Shown: positions 35,310-44,547, counted from the stretch's first letter. The stretch: DNA of 64,000 bases from CAUPWF01 sp963515125 (GCA_052116865.1 JBQKKG010000007.1:1-64000), one strand, 5' to 3'. Numbers and translations: made by a program. The notes: generated by a model from the letters alone, not told the origin.

Positions 35310-35855
35310 TCACCTCGCTCTCGCACTTACTTCCTGCTTTGGAAATGCAGTCGTAATATTTTGTACTGTATCGCTAATGTCCTTCCCTTGTGACAAATTA
35401 GTAATCAATTCATCCGCAAGTTTCACCGCTAACTCTTCTACTTGTTTTCCATACTTCGTCTGATCAAATAGCTTATCAAGCACCTGTTCTTCCGATTTCA
35501 AGTTGTCATAGCGGCTCTGCATGTTTCCAAATTCAATCATATCCCTAGCATTTTGCCTTTCGGCATCAATATCCAAGATAAACTCATAATTCCATTCACA
35601 TACAAGATCAATAACATCATCCATTGAATATTCTTCCCAAACAGTCTCCTCTTTTTTGTCAGCTAAGTCTCCTCTAAAATGAACACCCTCCACATGACCA
35701 AGCACATAATCATGGCCTTCAAAGTAATCAATAATAATCTCTGCCTCTTTATCTGTAAAATGAAATCCTGTCTCAAAGTTCCTTTGGAATTCTAGTAGTG
35801 ATTCTACTGTAGATAATTCTACTGGTTTTGTTCCTTGTAAATCTTCTCTGTCCAT
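35310..35855 (-). CDS. Hypothetical protein upstream of mobC
   Basis: The 181-residue acidic protein contains 'TDKEAEIIIDYFEGHDYVLGH' and 'EEYSMDDVIDLVCEWNYEFI' and has a helical C-terminal half. No domain is recognised. It lies four bases upstream of mobC and is the first gene after the gene-free block with the repeat array, so it probably starts the mobilisation operon. The ATG at 35,855 is preceded by GGAGGTGTACTTGTAGCG. Confidence 0.6.
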   Translation of the reverse strand: MDREDLQGTKPVELSTVESLLEFQRNFETGFHFTDKEAEIIIDYFEGHDYVLGHVEGVHFRGDLADKKEETVWEEYSMDDVIDLVCEWNYEFILDIDAERQNARDMIEFGNMQSRYDNLKSEEQVLDKLFDQTKYGKQVEELAVKLADELITNLSQGKDISDTVQNITTAFPKQEVSARAR

Positions 35856-35869
35856 CGCTACAAGTACAC

Positions 35870-36015
35870 CTCCTTATCCGTGTTTAGTTAAAATTATCAT
35901 GGCTCTCTTGCCCAGTGCTAATACCCTGAGCATGGCTAGATACGCAGATTGGATATCCATCCATTCTGCTTCCTAGTTAGGGGAAAAATCCCCCTAAAAC
36001 CCCTTTATATCTCCA
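35870..36015 (-). other. Candidate origin of transfer region
   Basis: This gene-free stretch directly upstream of the mob genes holds a perfect GGGGA-AAAA-TCCCC hairpin with further C-rich runs at 35,980-36,003, an 8-bp palindrome ggatatcc at about 35,951, and scattered short inverted repeats. oriT of MOBP elements usually lies here. No known nick consensus was recognised, so this is by position and structure only. Confidence 0.4.
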
Positions 36016-36017
36016 CA

Positions 36018-36230
36018 TGGTCGCACTTTTTAAGTTCATTTTGTGCTTGTGGTCTTACTTTTTAAGTTCACCTGCCCATAATGGTCTCACTTTTTAAGTT
36101 CACTTTCTAAAAATAAAAAGATATTTATATCAAGCCTTCTTAAAGTGGTCGCATATTTTAAGTTCTTTTTGGTATAGTGGTCTTACTTTTTAAGTTCACC
36201 TACCAGAAATGGTCGTACTTTTTGAGTTCA
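36018..36230 (-). repeat. 32-bp-phased direct repeat array (six clear copies)
   Basis: Six 21-bp units start at 36,018, 36,050, 36,082, 36,146, 36,178 and 36,210. Each has TGGTC then a two-base variable part then roughly ACTTTTTAAGTTCA on the plus strand. The starts are exactly 32 bp apart, with one degenerate position at 36,114. The 11-bp spacers come in two types that alternate (ttttg... and cct..c...). The three-unit block is therefore duplicated at a 128-bp offset. The last unit lies inside the 3' end of the Toprim gene. The phasing suggests binding of a protein on one face of the helix. Confidence 0.85.
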
Positions 36231-37167
36231 CTTTCACCTTTGATGCAACAAGCCATTCATTATAGTCTTTAAAGCCTTTTGGCGGAGGACAATCTTCCAC
36301 ATCATACCCTAAACCGTAGTATTTGACTGTTAATTCGTCGCTTGCCTTTCGCCCTGGCACATCTGCATCTAAGCAAAATCTGATAGAACTTACCTTTGGA
36401 TGTTCTTCCAAAAATATTTCTAGAGGTGCATCAGACAGCATTCCAAGTGCTAGTTTATTACTCTCGTAATCGCCAAACATATCAACATAGCTCATAAGGT
36501 CTATTGCAGCTTCAAAAACAATCAGCTGCGTACTGTCCTCGTTAGAAACATTGAAACCATATCGTTTATCATTGCCTGCAACGTCACACTTAAATGGTTT
36601 TCCTTCTTTGTCAAAAACACCTCTCATACTGGCAAATCTAGTGACTCCTTCTTTATCATTTCCTCGAAATACTACATTATGATGATGCCTACTTTCGTAT
36701 ATCAGCCCCTGACTTACAAAATAGTCTATAACTGCCTTACCAATAGCGCGATCCCGATTCAAGTAATCATACAGGTATGAATTATCAGCAGATGGTTCAG
36801 GCAAAACAAATGGCTTTCTCTCTTCTGTTTTTTGAGTGGGCACCTGATATTTTAGTTTTGGTTTTTCAATAGCATTTGGTATTCTTCTATACCCTGCAAA
36901 ATCCAATAACCAAAAGACTGCTTCTTTAACATCCATACCACAGAACACTCGTAAGAAATCAATCTGAGAACCACCATTATTCCCTTTGTCATACTGTCTC
37001 GACCAGCGATACCAGTGACTCTTATCATAGATTCTTATGGAATCCATTTCTTTCAAAGTGTAATACTTTCCAACACGATTTACCGTATAGCCTAACTGTG
37101 AAGCAACCGCTGTAAGGTCAACACTTTTCGCCACTCGAAGTTCTTCCTCTGTAAATCTATCATCCAT
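36196..37167 (-). CDS. DUF3991/Toprim domain protein
   Basis: The 323-residue protein has a DnaG-like N-terminal region (about 1-75, 'LTAVASQLGYTVNRVGKYYTL', 'GGSQIDFLRVFCGMDVKEAV'), the DUF3991 segment at about 125-190 and a C-terminal Toprim domain ('LIVFEAAIDLMSYVD', 'IRFCLDADVPGRKASDELT'). Proteins of this kind act like primases or nucleases in mobile elements; this one may prime the transferred strand. The ATG at 37,167 was chosen, as AGGTGATAAGG precedes it. Its last codons are encoded by one unit of the 32-bp array. Confidence 0.85.
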   Translation of the reverse strand: MDDRFTEEELRVAKSVDLTAVASQLGYTVNRVGKYYTLKEMDSIRIYDKSHWYRWSRQYDKGNNGGSQIDFLRVFCGMDVKEAVFWLLDFAGYRRIPNAIEKPKLKYQVPTQKTEERKPFVLPEPSADNSYLYDYLNRDRAIGKAVIDYFVSQGLIYESRHHHNVVFRGNDKEGVTRFASMRGVFDKEGKPFKCDVAGNDKRYGFNVSNEDSTQLIVFEAAIDLMSYVDMFGDYESNKLALGMLSDAPLEIFLEEHPKVSSIRFCLDADVPGRKASDELTVKYYGLGYDVEDCPPPKGFKDYNEWLVASKVKVNSKSTTISGR

Positions 37168-37172
37168 CCTTA

Positions 37173-37727
37173 TCACCTGCCTCTTTCCTTTTCCGCAACT
37201 AATGATGAGTTCATATCAAATGTTTTATAGTCTGTTGCAAGATGAATATTGGGATTCTTAATCATTCCCTTTTCCTTAAAGCTAAAGAACTCACAATTCT
37301 TGCCACCAACAATAATATGATCCACTAACGGGATTCCCATCATTTCACATACAGAATTCATCCTGTCTGTCATCATTGTGTCTGCCTTACTTGGTGTGAG
37401 GTTTCCAGTTGGATGCGAGTGGACCAGCATGATACTAGCTGCGTTTGACAATATACTTGCTTTTAGCAGCTCTCTCGGATGTGCCATTGCTTCATTCAAT
37501 GCTCCAATACTTGCGAAGTGTACATTGATTGGTTTTAGGTCTGAACGAAGGTTAATTACGCATACCACCTCTCGGTCAAATTCCGACATTAATTCCCCTA
37601 GAACTGCAACTGCCTCTGTTGGAGAAGTAAAAGGATGCTCCGAGAAAATAGGCGCATCCTTTACTAATCTTACTGATACCACATCAAGTCCAAATTCATT
37701 CTGTACTTCTGGTTTCTTCCCCATCCG
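37173..37727 (-). CDS. RadC-like JAB domain protein
   Basis: The 184-residue protein contains the JAB/RadC metalloprotease-like motif HSHPTGNLTPSKADTMMTDRM (catalytic His residues and Asp at about 115-128) and a preceding 'GALNEAMAHPRELLKASIL' segment. RadC-like proteins are common on mobile elements, with no firm function. The start MGKKPEV was chosen because GAGGAGG lies nine bases before it. It overlaps the 42-residue ORF upstream in another frame and ends six bases before the Toprim gene's start. Confidence 0.85.
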   Translation of the reverse strand, partial: RMGKKPEVQNEFGLDVVSVRLVKDAPIFSEHPFTSPTEAVAVLGELMSEFDREVVCVINLRSDLKPINVHFASIGALNEAMAHPRELLKASILSNAASIMLVHSHPTGNLTPSKADTMMTDRMNSVCEMMGIPLVDHIIVGGKNCEFFSFKEKGMIKNPNIHLATDYKTFDMNSSLVAEKERGR

Positions 37728-37824
37728 CATCAGCCTCCTCTCCGAACTCAACATGGATTAAAAGTTCTCCATCCGTGTCATTCATCAGAGCAATCAGTTC
37801 CTGCATTGTCATCTCCTGCTCCAT
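37696..37824 (-). CDS. 42-residue acidic small protein
   Basis: The frame MEQEMTMQELIALMNDTDGELLI... has a strong AAGGAGGTCATA site before its ATG and ends 32 bases inside the RadC-like gene. It is acidic (Glu/Asp about 35 percent) with no recognised family. The overlap and spacing are typical of translational coupling. It lies directly downstream of the DUF5688 gene. Confidence 0.6.
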   Translation of the reverse strand: MEQEMTMQELIALMNDTDGELLIHVEFGEEADADGEETRSTE

Positions 37825-37834
37825 TATGACCTCC

Positions 37835-38827
37835 TTATCTGGACTTTTCTGTTGCTGAGTAAATCAACTTAGGCTCTGCTACAATTCCATCCAAACGCTT
37901 ATTTGGAGTATCTGTTGCAAGAGAAAGTTTTCTCAAATCTTTATCATAGTGATATACCTGATTCGATAATCTTTCCTCTAACGATACCTGATCCATATTG
38001 ATTTCCGCTACCATCTGAGCAAGTTCATTTGGATCACCCATATTAGAACTTACTGCGATGACTTCATGCACAGATGAAGGCATAATATAGAGGTCTGTTT
38101 CTAAGTCTTCTGCCAATGCATGAAGCTTATCTTCATACAGCATGGAGATTGCTCCATTGATACCCTGCTCATTAGAAATCACATACATAGACTGTTCAGG
38201 AGGAATTTCTCCAATCATCATTTCTGCAATTTCAAGTGGCATTCCATCCTTCATAAACATATCCTTAATTACCTCATTCATGTTTCTGATTCTTGGCGGG
38301 AAAATTCGTCTGGTATTCTCTACCGCAGCCTTAAACATTTCATCTTCACTCATGCCAAGCTGCTTTGCTAGAGAATTATGAACCACAGTACTTTGAATGC
38401 CAGAATCTTCTACCTTCACTATCCAGCGATAAATAATGGACAAATCCTGAAAGGCTCTGTTTGGTGCATCTTCAAGAAGCGCTTTATTCTGCTCAGTATT
38501 TACAAGCTGGAATACGATGTTATCCTTTGCACTTTCCATATCAAGGGAAGGGACATTATCTGGAGCTTCTCTCATGGCTTTTTCCATCATGGCTGCTGCA
38601 TCAGTTAATACCAACTCAAGATTGTCTGTATCTTTGTAATGCTTATACATGTTGTTGATATAGATGGTAGGCGAAACTCTTACCCCTTCTCCCATTAATG
38701 TCAGTCCATCTACTGTATGATTCACCTTTTCTGTGGGATTTACTGCCAGCTTCATATTCTGGTACTGTTCTGGTAAAAAATCCATAAACTTCTCTTTTAC
38801 TACCTCTTTAAAAATCTCATAATTCAT
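37835..38827 (-). CDS. DUF5688 family protein
   Basis: The 330-residue protein (MNYEIFKEVVKEKFMDFLPEQYQNM...) matches DUF5688 proteins of clostridial mobile elements: 'VNHTVDGLTLMGEGVRVSPTIYINNMY' at about 32-58 and 'MYVISNEQGINGAISMLYED' at about 215-235. The C-terminal part ('YIMPSSVHEVIAVS') resembles that of toxin-related or regulatory proteins, but no activity is known. It lies between a 60-residue ORF and the 42-residue ORF. Confidence 0.7.
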   Translation of the reverse strand: MNYEIFKEVVKEKFMDFLPEQYQNMKLAVNPTEKVNHTVDGLTLMGEGVRVSPTIYINNMYKHYKDTDNLELVLTDAAAMMEKAMREAPDNVPSLDMESAKDNIVFQLVNTEQNKALLEDAPNRAFQDLSIIYRWIVKVEDSGIQSTVVHNSLAKQLGMSEDEMFKAAVENTRRIFPPRIRNMNEVIKDMFMKDGMPLEIAEMMIGEIPPEQSMYVISNEQGINGAISMLYEDKLHALAEDLETDLYIMPSSVHEVIAVSSNMGDPNELAQMVAEINMDQVSLEERLSNQVYHYDKDLRKLSLATDTPNKRLDGIVAEPKLIYSATEKSR

Positions 38828-38842
38828 CATAATAAAATCCTC

Positions 38843-39025
38843 CTAATTGTTGTTGGATGGTTCTGAACTCATCCAATTCTCTGCTAATTGACTCATTAAT
38901 ACTTCCGTTGGTTCTGCCACGCTCTTTGTCTTCATTGACTGAACTAGGCCAATCGGAATATCAATGCTGATACTGATTACACCTTCTGCATTACTACGAA
39001 GATAAATACTAATGTTGTCTGACAT
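38843..39025 (-). CDS. 60-residue hypothetical protein
   Basis: The frame MSDNISIYLRSNAEGVISISIDIPIG... has AGGAGG six bases before its ATG (39,032-39,037). It lies 15 bp upstream of the DUF5688 gene. No family is recognised; a small beta-rich fold is possible. The conserved-loop hairpin lies 12 bases upstream of its ribosome site, so its translation may be regulated. Confidence 0.6.
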   Translation of the reverse strand: MSDNISIYLRSNAEGVISISIDIPIGLVQSMKTKSVAEPTEVLMSQLAENWMSSEPSNNN

Positions 39026-39049
39026 AATTAACCTCCTGACATTGAAATA

Positions 39050-39079
39050 GGGAGCTACAAGCAATGGCCTGTAACTCCC
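39050..39079 (-). promoter_or_regulatory. Intercistronic hairpin with conserved loop, copy 2
   Basis: On the minus strand GGGAGTTACA pairs with TGTAGCTCCC around the same GGCCATTGCT loop as the hairpin at 10,733-10,756. The core at 39,057-39,072 is identical over 16 bases, while the outer stem differs in sequence but keeps pairing. It lies 24 bases after the adhesin stop codon and 12 bases before AGGAGG. Confidence 0.6.
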
Positions 39080-39103
39080 TGTGTGAATAGTTCCTATTTC
39101 TTT

Positions 39104-42100
39104 CTACGCTTCTTCCTTATCCTCTTTCTTTTTCCAAAAGAGTGCCGCTACACCAAGCGTAAGTGCAACTGCCCCGATACCTCCATAAAGCCAAGGATTG
39201 AAGTTATCGCCTGTCTGTGGTAACTTCGGTTCGGTTGGTTTGTTGCTGACAGCAAGCTTGTATTCTATTACCCCAACCTTGCCATCTCTATACTCAAAAG
39301 TTACTTCCTTTACTGTTTCATCAAGGATATAACCCTTTGGAGCCTCAACTTCAACCACATAATAAGTGATTGCCGCTTCATACTTGCCATCTTTAAATGT
39401 GCCAATAGCAAGTTCTTGTGATTCTGCATGACCGTTTTTGTCAGTGATTAAGGTTTCAATTACTTTACCATCCTTATCACGAATCTCGAACTTAGCACCA
39501 GCTAAAGCCTTGCCAGTATCCGCATTCGTTTTCTCAATGATAATCTTTCCAACAGCTGCTTCATCTTTCATAGAAACCTTCTGAATATCTGCTGTCTCCG
39601 TTACTGTGAACTCAACATCTTTGGCGATTACATAACCAAATGGAGCAGTTTCTTCTCTTAAGATATACTTGCCAATAGGAAGTCTTTCGATAAGATGTGC
39701 TTTCTTTCCAGAAGTCCATTTCTCTACTACTTTTCCATCTGCATCAATTATAGAAAGTACTGCTCCTTCTAATTCATGCTCTCCTGTAATATCTGTCTTC
39801 GTGAAGTATACCTTAATTGGCGCATTTGTAAATTCAGCTTCAAATTCTAATACCTTAATAGAATCTCCCTGATAAGAGGCATTCACATCATAGGTAATGT
39901 CTGATTTCACATATCCCTTTGGTGCTTCCACTTCTTTTACATAATACTTTCCAAGTGGAAGGTCTGATACAAATGTTACCTTACCGTCTTTTCCCGTTAC
40001 TGCTCTTTCAATCTCGGTGTCAGCCTTTACAATTACTTCACCATCCGCATTTACAATGTCAACTTTTGCAAACAATCCAAATGCTGCTCCGCTTAATACT
40101 TCCTTTGTTTCTGCATCTTTCTTAATAACAGTTATCTGTACCTTCTGTCTTTCATTGGTTACAGACATTCCAGCATATACGACAGCTGTATTCTGATCCA
40201 CATAAGAAAGTTCTGCATCCTTTGGTGTGGAATCTAAAACAAATCCTTCAATTGTCTTGGTTTCTACCACATAGTATTTACCAAGTGGAAGGTTCTCTAA
40301 GGTTGCATATCCCTTTTCATTGGTAACAATGGTAGCCACTAATTCATCTTTCTTGTAGCTGATTGTTCCAAGCCCATCGGCACTTACCACATCTTCCTTT
40401 GCATATACTTCAAAGGTGACTCCAGCAAGACTCTTTTTAAAGTAATTGAACACGAAATCATACCAATGTTCTTTTACAAGAGTGGTATCTGTTACAAATT
40501 CTCCATCCTTGTTAAGAATGATTGTTCCAGTTGGAACTTCGTCCTTCATAACAACACACTGAATCTTCTCTGTGTCTTCTACTGTAAAAGTAGATTCCGC
40601 TGCCTTTAAATATCCGTAAGGTGCATAGTCTTCACGAATTGTATAAGTTTTTCCTACAACAAGTCTCTTAATCACATGAGCCTCTCCTGATTTCGATGTC
40701 CAAGTATCAATGACATTACCCTTTGCATCTGTAACAGTAAGGGTTGCTCCGCTAATTTCTGCTCCACTTGCGATATCCTCTTTGGTAAATTCAAAAGTAG
40801 TTGGTGTATTTAAGAATACCGAACCATACTCTGCAATACTAACTTCCTGACCTTTGTACTGTGCATCAAAAGTCACTACTTCCTCAGAAGATACATATCC
40901 CGCTGGTGTTTCCATTTCTTTTGCATAATACTTGCCAAATAGATAATCCTTCGTGAACGAAATATGACCATTTTCATCGGATACTACTGTTTCTAGTAAA
41001 GAACCTGCACTTACAATGACTTTACCGTCCACATTCTTAATGTCTTCATCTGCATATAGTCCGAATACTGCTCCCGGAATACCTTCTTCCGTTTCAGAAT
41101 CTTTCTTGTCAACAAATAATGACAATTTCTGACGCTCGTTTGTGAATGTGACAGATTCATAAATTACTGGTGTCTTATCATCCACATAAGTGAATGTGAC
41201 CACCTGTGCTTCTTTGTTTAAAACATAGCCATATGGTGCTTCTACCTCTACTACTTTGTAGCTTCCCATTGGTAAATCTCCAAGTTTGGCTTTGCCATCC
41301 TCACCTGTAACAAGTGTTGCTACCAACTCGCCATTTGTATAATACTTGGTTCTTACACCATTCTCATCTAACTGATAATCATTGGTGTAAATGTCTTCCG
41401 CCGCATATACTTCAAACTTAGCTCCTGCAAGAGAACTTTCTTTGTAGATAAAGGCTTTCTCATTTTCAGACGCAAATAGTCCACCTTCATAAGAAGTAAG
41501 AACATCACCCTTTTTCTCTACTGTCAATTCTCCAAGTGCTGGTGCATCTTCATACACTGCATCAATGATTGCTTCATAAGTGTCACTATCTACTTCATAT
41601 GCTGTATCAGAATCCACCACTACTTTGATATAAGTTTCGTTAATCACATAACCAAAAGGTGCAGCAATTTCTTCAATACGATAGTTGCCTAACTTCAAAC
41701 TCTCAGGAAGAATCAAATCTCCATCTTCATCTGTTGAAAATGTGTTGTGTTTTACTTTGGTAGGATAAGTTGTAATCTGTTCTATATATTCTTTCTTATC
41801 CATGTTGTAAATCTTAAATGTTGCATTTGGAACTAATACAGTCTTTCCAGTTTTGGAATCCTGCTTTACCACACGAAGCTTCGCTGTAAATTCTCGATCC
41901 ACGAATACACGCCATGTCTGTGGCTCTGTTGGATGGTTCTCTACAATCTTCACTTCAAATGGTTTGATTGTTTCCATGTTGTGAGGTGTTACTGTTTCCA
42001 ATACAATATAAGTTCCATAAGGAATTGGCTGTGTTACAAGATGTCCCTTATCGTCCGTAAACAAAGTTGTCTCTCCATTAGAGCCAATCAGAACTTTTGT

Positions 42101-44479
42101 TGCATTGTCATAATCATAGCTGCCATTCTCTAATACCTTCAATGATGATTTCAGAAATGCAGTAAAGCCTGCTCCTGAAAGAAGTGGTTCTTCTGTATCA
42201 TCCCCATTATCAGATACCTTGATTAACTGGAATGGCTGTTTGATAACCTGCTCCGTTGACTTTGTACTTCTTGAAACCTCTGCTACCAGATCATTCTCAT
42301 AATCACAGATAACATCATGTTCCTCTTCATCTAACAGATAACCTTCTGATGGTTCAATCTCTTTTACATAGTAATTGCCAAGATAAAGGTTCTTTACCTC
42401 TGCTTCGCCTTTACTGTCTGTTGTAAGTGTTGCTATCAAGTCTCCTGCTTTGAAAATGATACCTGTTGCTCCATCTGGATGTGAAATATCATTTCTTGCA
42501 TAAAGACCGTAAACTGCACCCTCTAACTTCGCATCTCCCTGTGGAACTGCTTTTCCTGTTTCCTTATCTACTTTATAGATATGAATCTTTGCAGTTGTTC
42601 TGTCATTCTTGAAAGTATGGCTAAATGTTGCTGTAGGTGTTGTGTTTGACAAGTAATTGAAATTGAAGCTATAAGTGTCTCTCTGGTTTCTCGTGTAAGC
42701 ATATGGTGCTTGTGTTTCTGTGATATAGTAGCCATTTGCAATTGGAATATCTACTGTATAAGCTGCCACACCATTTTCCCCAGTAGTAACTGTCTGGAGT
42801 GCTGTGCCTTTTGTTACAATGACACTGCCTGCATAATTCTTAATATCATTTGCTGCGTATAAAGTGTATTTACCACCATCTAGCGGATTCTCTGTATCAG
42901 AATCCTTTTTCACTACTGATACCTGTCCTTTCTGTCTGGTATTGTAAATGCTTGTTGCTTCATACTGGATATCTACTGTCTGGTCCTTATACTGAATATC
43001 TACAGTCTGAGGTGTTGTATTGATTGTGTAACCATCAATCGTACCTGTCTCTATTACCACATAAGTTCCAAGATGAAGGTCTGTCACAATGACTTTGCCA
43101 TCAATGCCTGTTGTCACAGCTTCTTTGATTACATCGTCCTTGTTATAAACCTTTGTTCCATCTGCCTTGTAAATATCTGCACCAGCTGTCACTTTAAAAG
43201 TAGCACCAGGTAAATACTTTTTCTCATAAGTGAAGTTGCTGCCATTCCATCCAGAAAGTACTTCGCCTTCCTTACAGATGGTGATTGCCCCTAGCTGTTC
43301 CTTATCAGTAGCTGTCACACCTGTTGTCTTGCCTGCTTTTACAGTTAAGGTATGGACTTTATTGCTGATCACATATTTGTTTGGTGCTTTAATTTCTTTC
43401 AGATAATAGGTCCCAGCAACAAGTGCCTTTGACTTCGCATACCCATTACTATCTGTAGTTAATTCCTGCACCTTATTTGTGCATCCACTATCAGAATAGA
43501 TTCCATATACTGCACCTGAAAGTAAAACACCACTTGCCACATCTTTTTTATAGATTTCTCCATATCCGATGTTTTCTGTTTTTACTTTCAGATACGCATG
43601 AAGTGGATCAGCTCTTGGAACTTCTGATACAAATTCCTGATCTCCAGCTTTGCCAGTCAGCCAGAATACACAGCTGTCGTCTACACTGACTTTGCCAGTA
43701 TTAGAAGTAAATGAACCTGCTGTAGCTGTTGTATTTACTGAATTAGAATAGATTGTCATACTGTTGCCATTCTTATCAATGCTGTAACCACTGATTGAAA
43801 AATCATAACCGGATAACACACCATTACTGTCTGATAATGTCTGTTCAAATCTCTGATTACCTTCGTTCCATTTCAACTCGTAAGTTGGTGCACCGCTTTG
43901 TGTAGATGCTGCAAAACTTGGAATAATCGCATTGTAAGATGCACTGATATTGTTCTTTAATGACGTGTAGTAATTATAAGAAGCTGTTGAGTCTGGTGCT
44001 GTTGCACACAGTTTACTAGCTGCCGAATCTGCACTCGCTGTCCCGAAAATACCGTTTGCAATAATCCAAACCATAGCCTGTGTTGCAATATACTCATTAC
44101 ACTGACCATTGCTTGGTGCTGATACATCCGTTGAACTAAAGCCATAATAAAGGCAGTAAGATAAATACTTCTCCTGCTGGGCACTTAAACTTGTACTTGC
44201 ATTATCATAACTGTTCATTAACTGACCACCCGAAGCTGATAAACCGAAGTTCATGCAATACCCCGTGTGCCCATCAATCATGGCATACAAGACTTTTCCA
44301 TGATTATATCCTGCTTTCAATTCGCTGACTTCACCCGATGAATTTGTAGATGCATTCCAGAATGAAATCTTTGCACTGGCACTCGCTGCAAATGCAGTTG
44401 TACCATTTGAAAACAGGGTTGTGAAAATAGTTAATATAGCAAGGAAACCTGCCATAATTCGCTTCCATTTCTGTTTCAT
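39104..44479 (-). CDS. Giant LPXTG adhesin with thioester and Cna-B/SpaA-like domains
   Basis: The 1,791-residue secreted protein has a signal peptide (cleavage near residue 31, TAFA-ASA) and a thioester-type domain with Cys75 (GYCMNFGL) and Gln134 (TQAMVW). About thirteen Cna-B/SpaA-like beta domains follow ('GTYYLKEIKAPNKYVI', 'GNYYVKEIEPSEGYLL'), with Lys and Glu suited to isopeptide bonds. It ends LPQTGDNFNPW, a membrane span and KKKEDKEEA. It is probably a covalently anchored adhesin. Residues about 980-1,316 and 1,316-1,650 are a duplicated three-domain block. The sortase of the element lies 27 kb away. The start is preceded by AAGGAGG. Confidence 0.88.
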   Translation of the reverse strand: MKQKWKRIMAGFLAILTIFTTLFSNGTTAFAASASAKISFWNASTNSSGEVSELKAGYNHGKVLYAMIDGHTGYCMNFGLSASGGQLMNSYDNASTSLSAQQEKYLSYCLYYGFSSTDVSAPSNGQCNEYIATQAMVWIIANGIFGTASADSAASKLCATAPDSTASYNYYTSLKNNISASYNAIIPSFAASTQSGAPTYELKWNEGNQRFEQTLSDSNGVLSGYDFSISGYSIDKNGNSMTIYSNSVNTTATAGSFTSNTGKVSVDDSCVFWLTGKAGDQEFVSEVPRADPLHAYLKVKTENIGYGEIYKKDVASGVLLSGAVYGIYSDSGCTNKVQELTTDSNGYAKSKALVAGTYYLKEIKAPNKYVISNKVHTLTVKAGKTTGVTATDKEQLGAITICKEGEVLSGWNGSNFTYEKKYLPGATFKVTAGADIYKADGTKVYNKDDVIKEAVTTGIDGKVIVTDLHLGTYVVIETGTIDGYTINTTPQTVDIQYKDQTVDIQYEATSIYNTRQKGQVSVVKKDSDTENPLDGGKYTLYAANDIKNYAGSVIVTKGTALQTVTTGENGVAAYTVDIPIANGYYITETQAPYAYTRNQRDTYSFNFNYLSNTTPTATFSHTFKNDRTTAKIHIYKVDKETGKAVPQGDAKLEGAVYGLYARNDISHPDGATGIIFKAGDLIATLTTDSKGEAEVKNLYLGNYYVKEIEPSEGYLLDEEEHDVICDYENDLVAEVSRSTKSTEQVIKQPFQLIKVSDNGDDTEEPLLSGAGFTAFLKSSLKVLENGSYDYDNATKVLIGSNGETTLFTDDKGHLVTQPIPYGTYIVLETVTPHNMETIKPFEVKIVENHPTEPQTWRVFVDREFTAKLRVVKQDSKTGKTVLVPNATFKIYNMDKKEYIEQITTYPTKVKHNTFSTDEDGDLILPESLKLGNYRIEEIAAPFGYVINETYIKVVVDSDTAYEVDSDTYEAIIDAVYEDAPALGELTVEKKGDVLTSYEGGLFASENEKAFIYKESSLAGAKFEVYAAEDIYTNDYQLDENGVRTKYYTNGELVATLVTGEDGKAKLGDLPMGSYKVVEVEAPYGYVLNKEAQVVTFTYVDDKTPVIYESVTFTNERQKLSLFVDKKDSETEEGIPGAVFGLYADEDIKNVDGKVIVSAGSLLETVVSDENGHISFTKDYLFGKYYAKEMETPAGYVSSEEVVTFDAQYKGQEVSIAEYGSVFLNTPTTFEFTKEDIASGAEISGATLTVTDAKGNVIDTWTSKSGEAHVIKRLVVGKTYTIREDYAPYGYLKAAESTFTVEDTEKIQCVVMKDEVPTGTIILNKDGEFVTDTTLVKEHWYDFVFNYFKKSLAGVTFEVYAKEDVVSADGLGTISYKKDELVATIVTNEKGYATLENLPLGKYYVVETKTIEGFVLDSTPKDAELSYVDQNTAVVYAGMSVTNERQKVQITVIKKDAETKEVLSGAAFGLFAKVDIVNADGEVIVKADTEIERAVTGKDGKVTFVSDLPLGKYYVKEVEAPKGYVKSDITYDVNASYQGDSIKVLEFEAEFTNAPIKVYFTKTDITGEHELEGAVLSIIDADGKVVEKWTSGKKAHLIERLPIGKYILREETAPFGYVIAKDVEFTVTETADIQKVSMKDEAAVGKIIIEKTNADTGKALAGAKFEIRDKDGKVIETLITDKNGHAESQELAIGTFKDGKYEAAITYYVVEVEAPKGYILDETVKEVTFEYRDGKVGVIEYKLAVSNKPTEPKLPQTGDNFNPWLYGGIGAVALTLGVAALFWKKKEDKEEA

Positions 44480-44506
44480 AAAATTGTTACCTCCTTGTTT
44501 TTGAGC

Positions 44507-44547
44507 AAAAAAATAACAGGTTAAAGTATTTGGCTTTAACCTGTTAT
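44507..44547 (-). terminator. Intrinsic terminator before the adhesin gene
   Basis: On the minus strand the 14-bp perfect stem ATAACAGGTTAAAG/CTTTAACCTGTTAT with a 7-base loop is followed by seven Ts. It lies between the lipoprotein stop (44,569) and the adhesin ribosome site (44,490-44,494), so it should limit read-through into the adhesin gene. Confidence 0.85.

Noticed and set aside
36018..36230. Possible CRISPR array
   Set aside because: The spacers are only 11 bp and fall into two repeated types, and no cas genes are present; the array is better read as iteron-like repeats.
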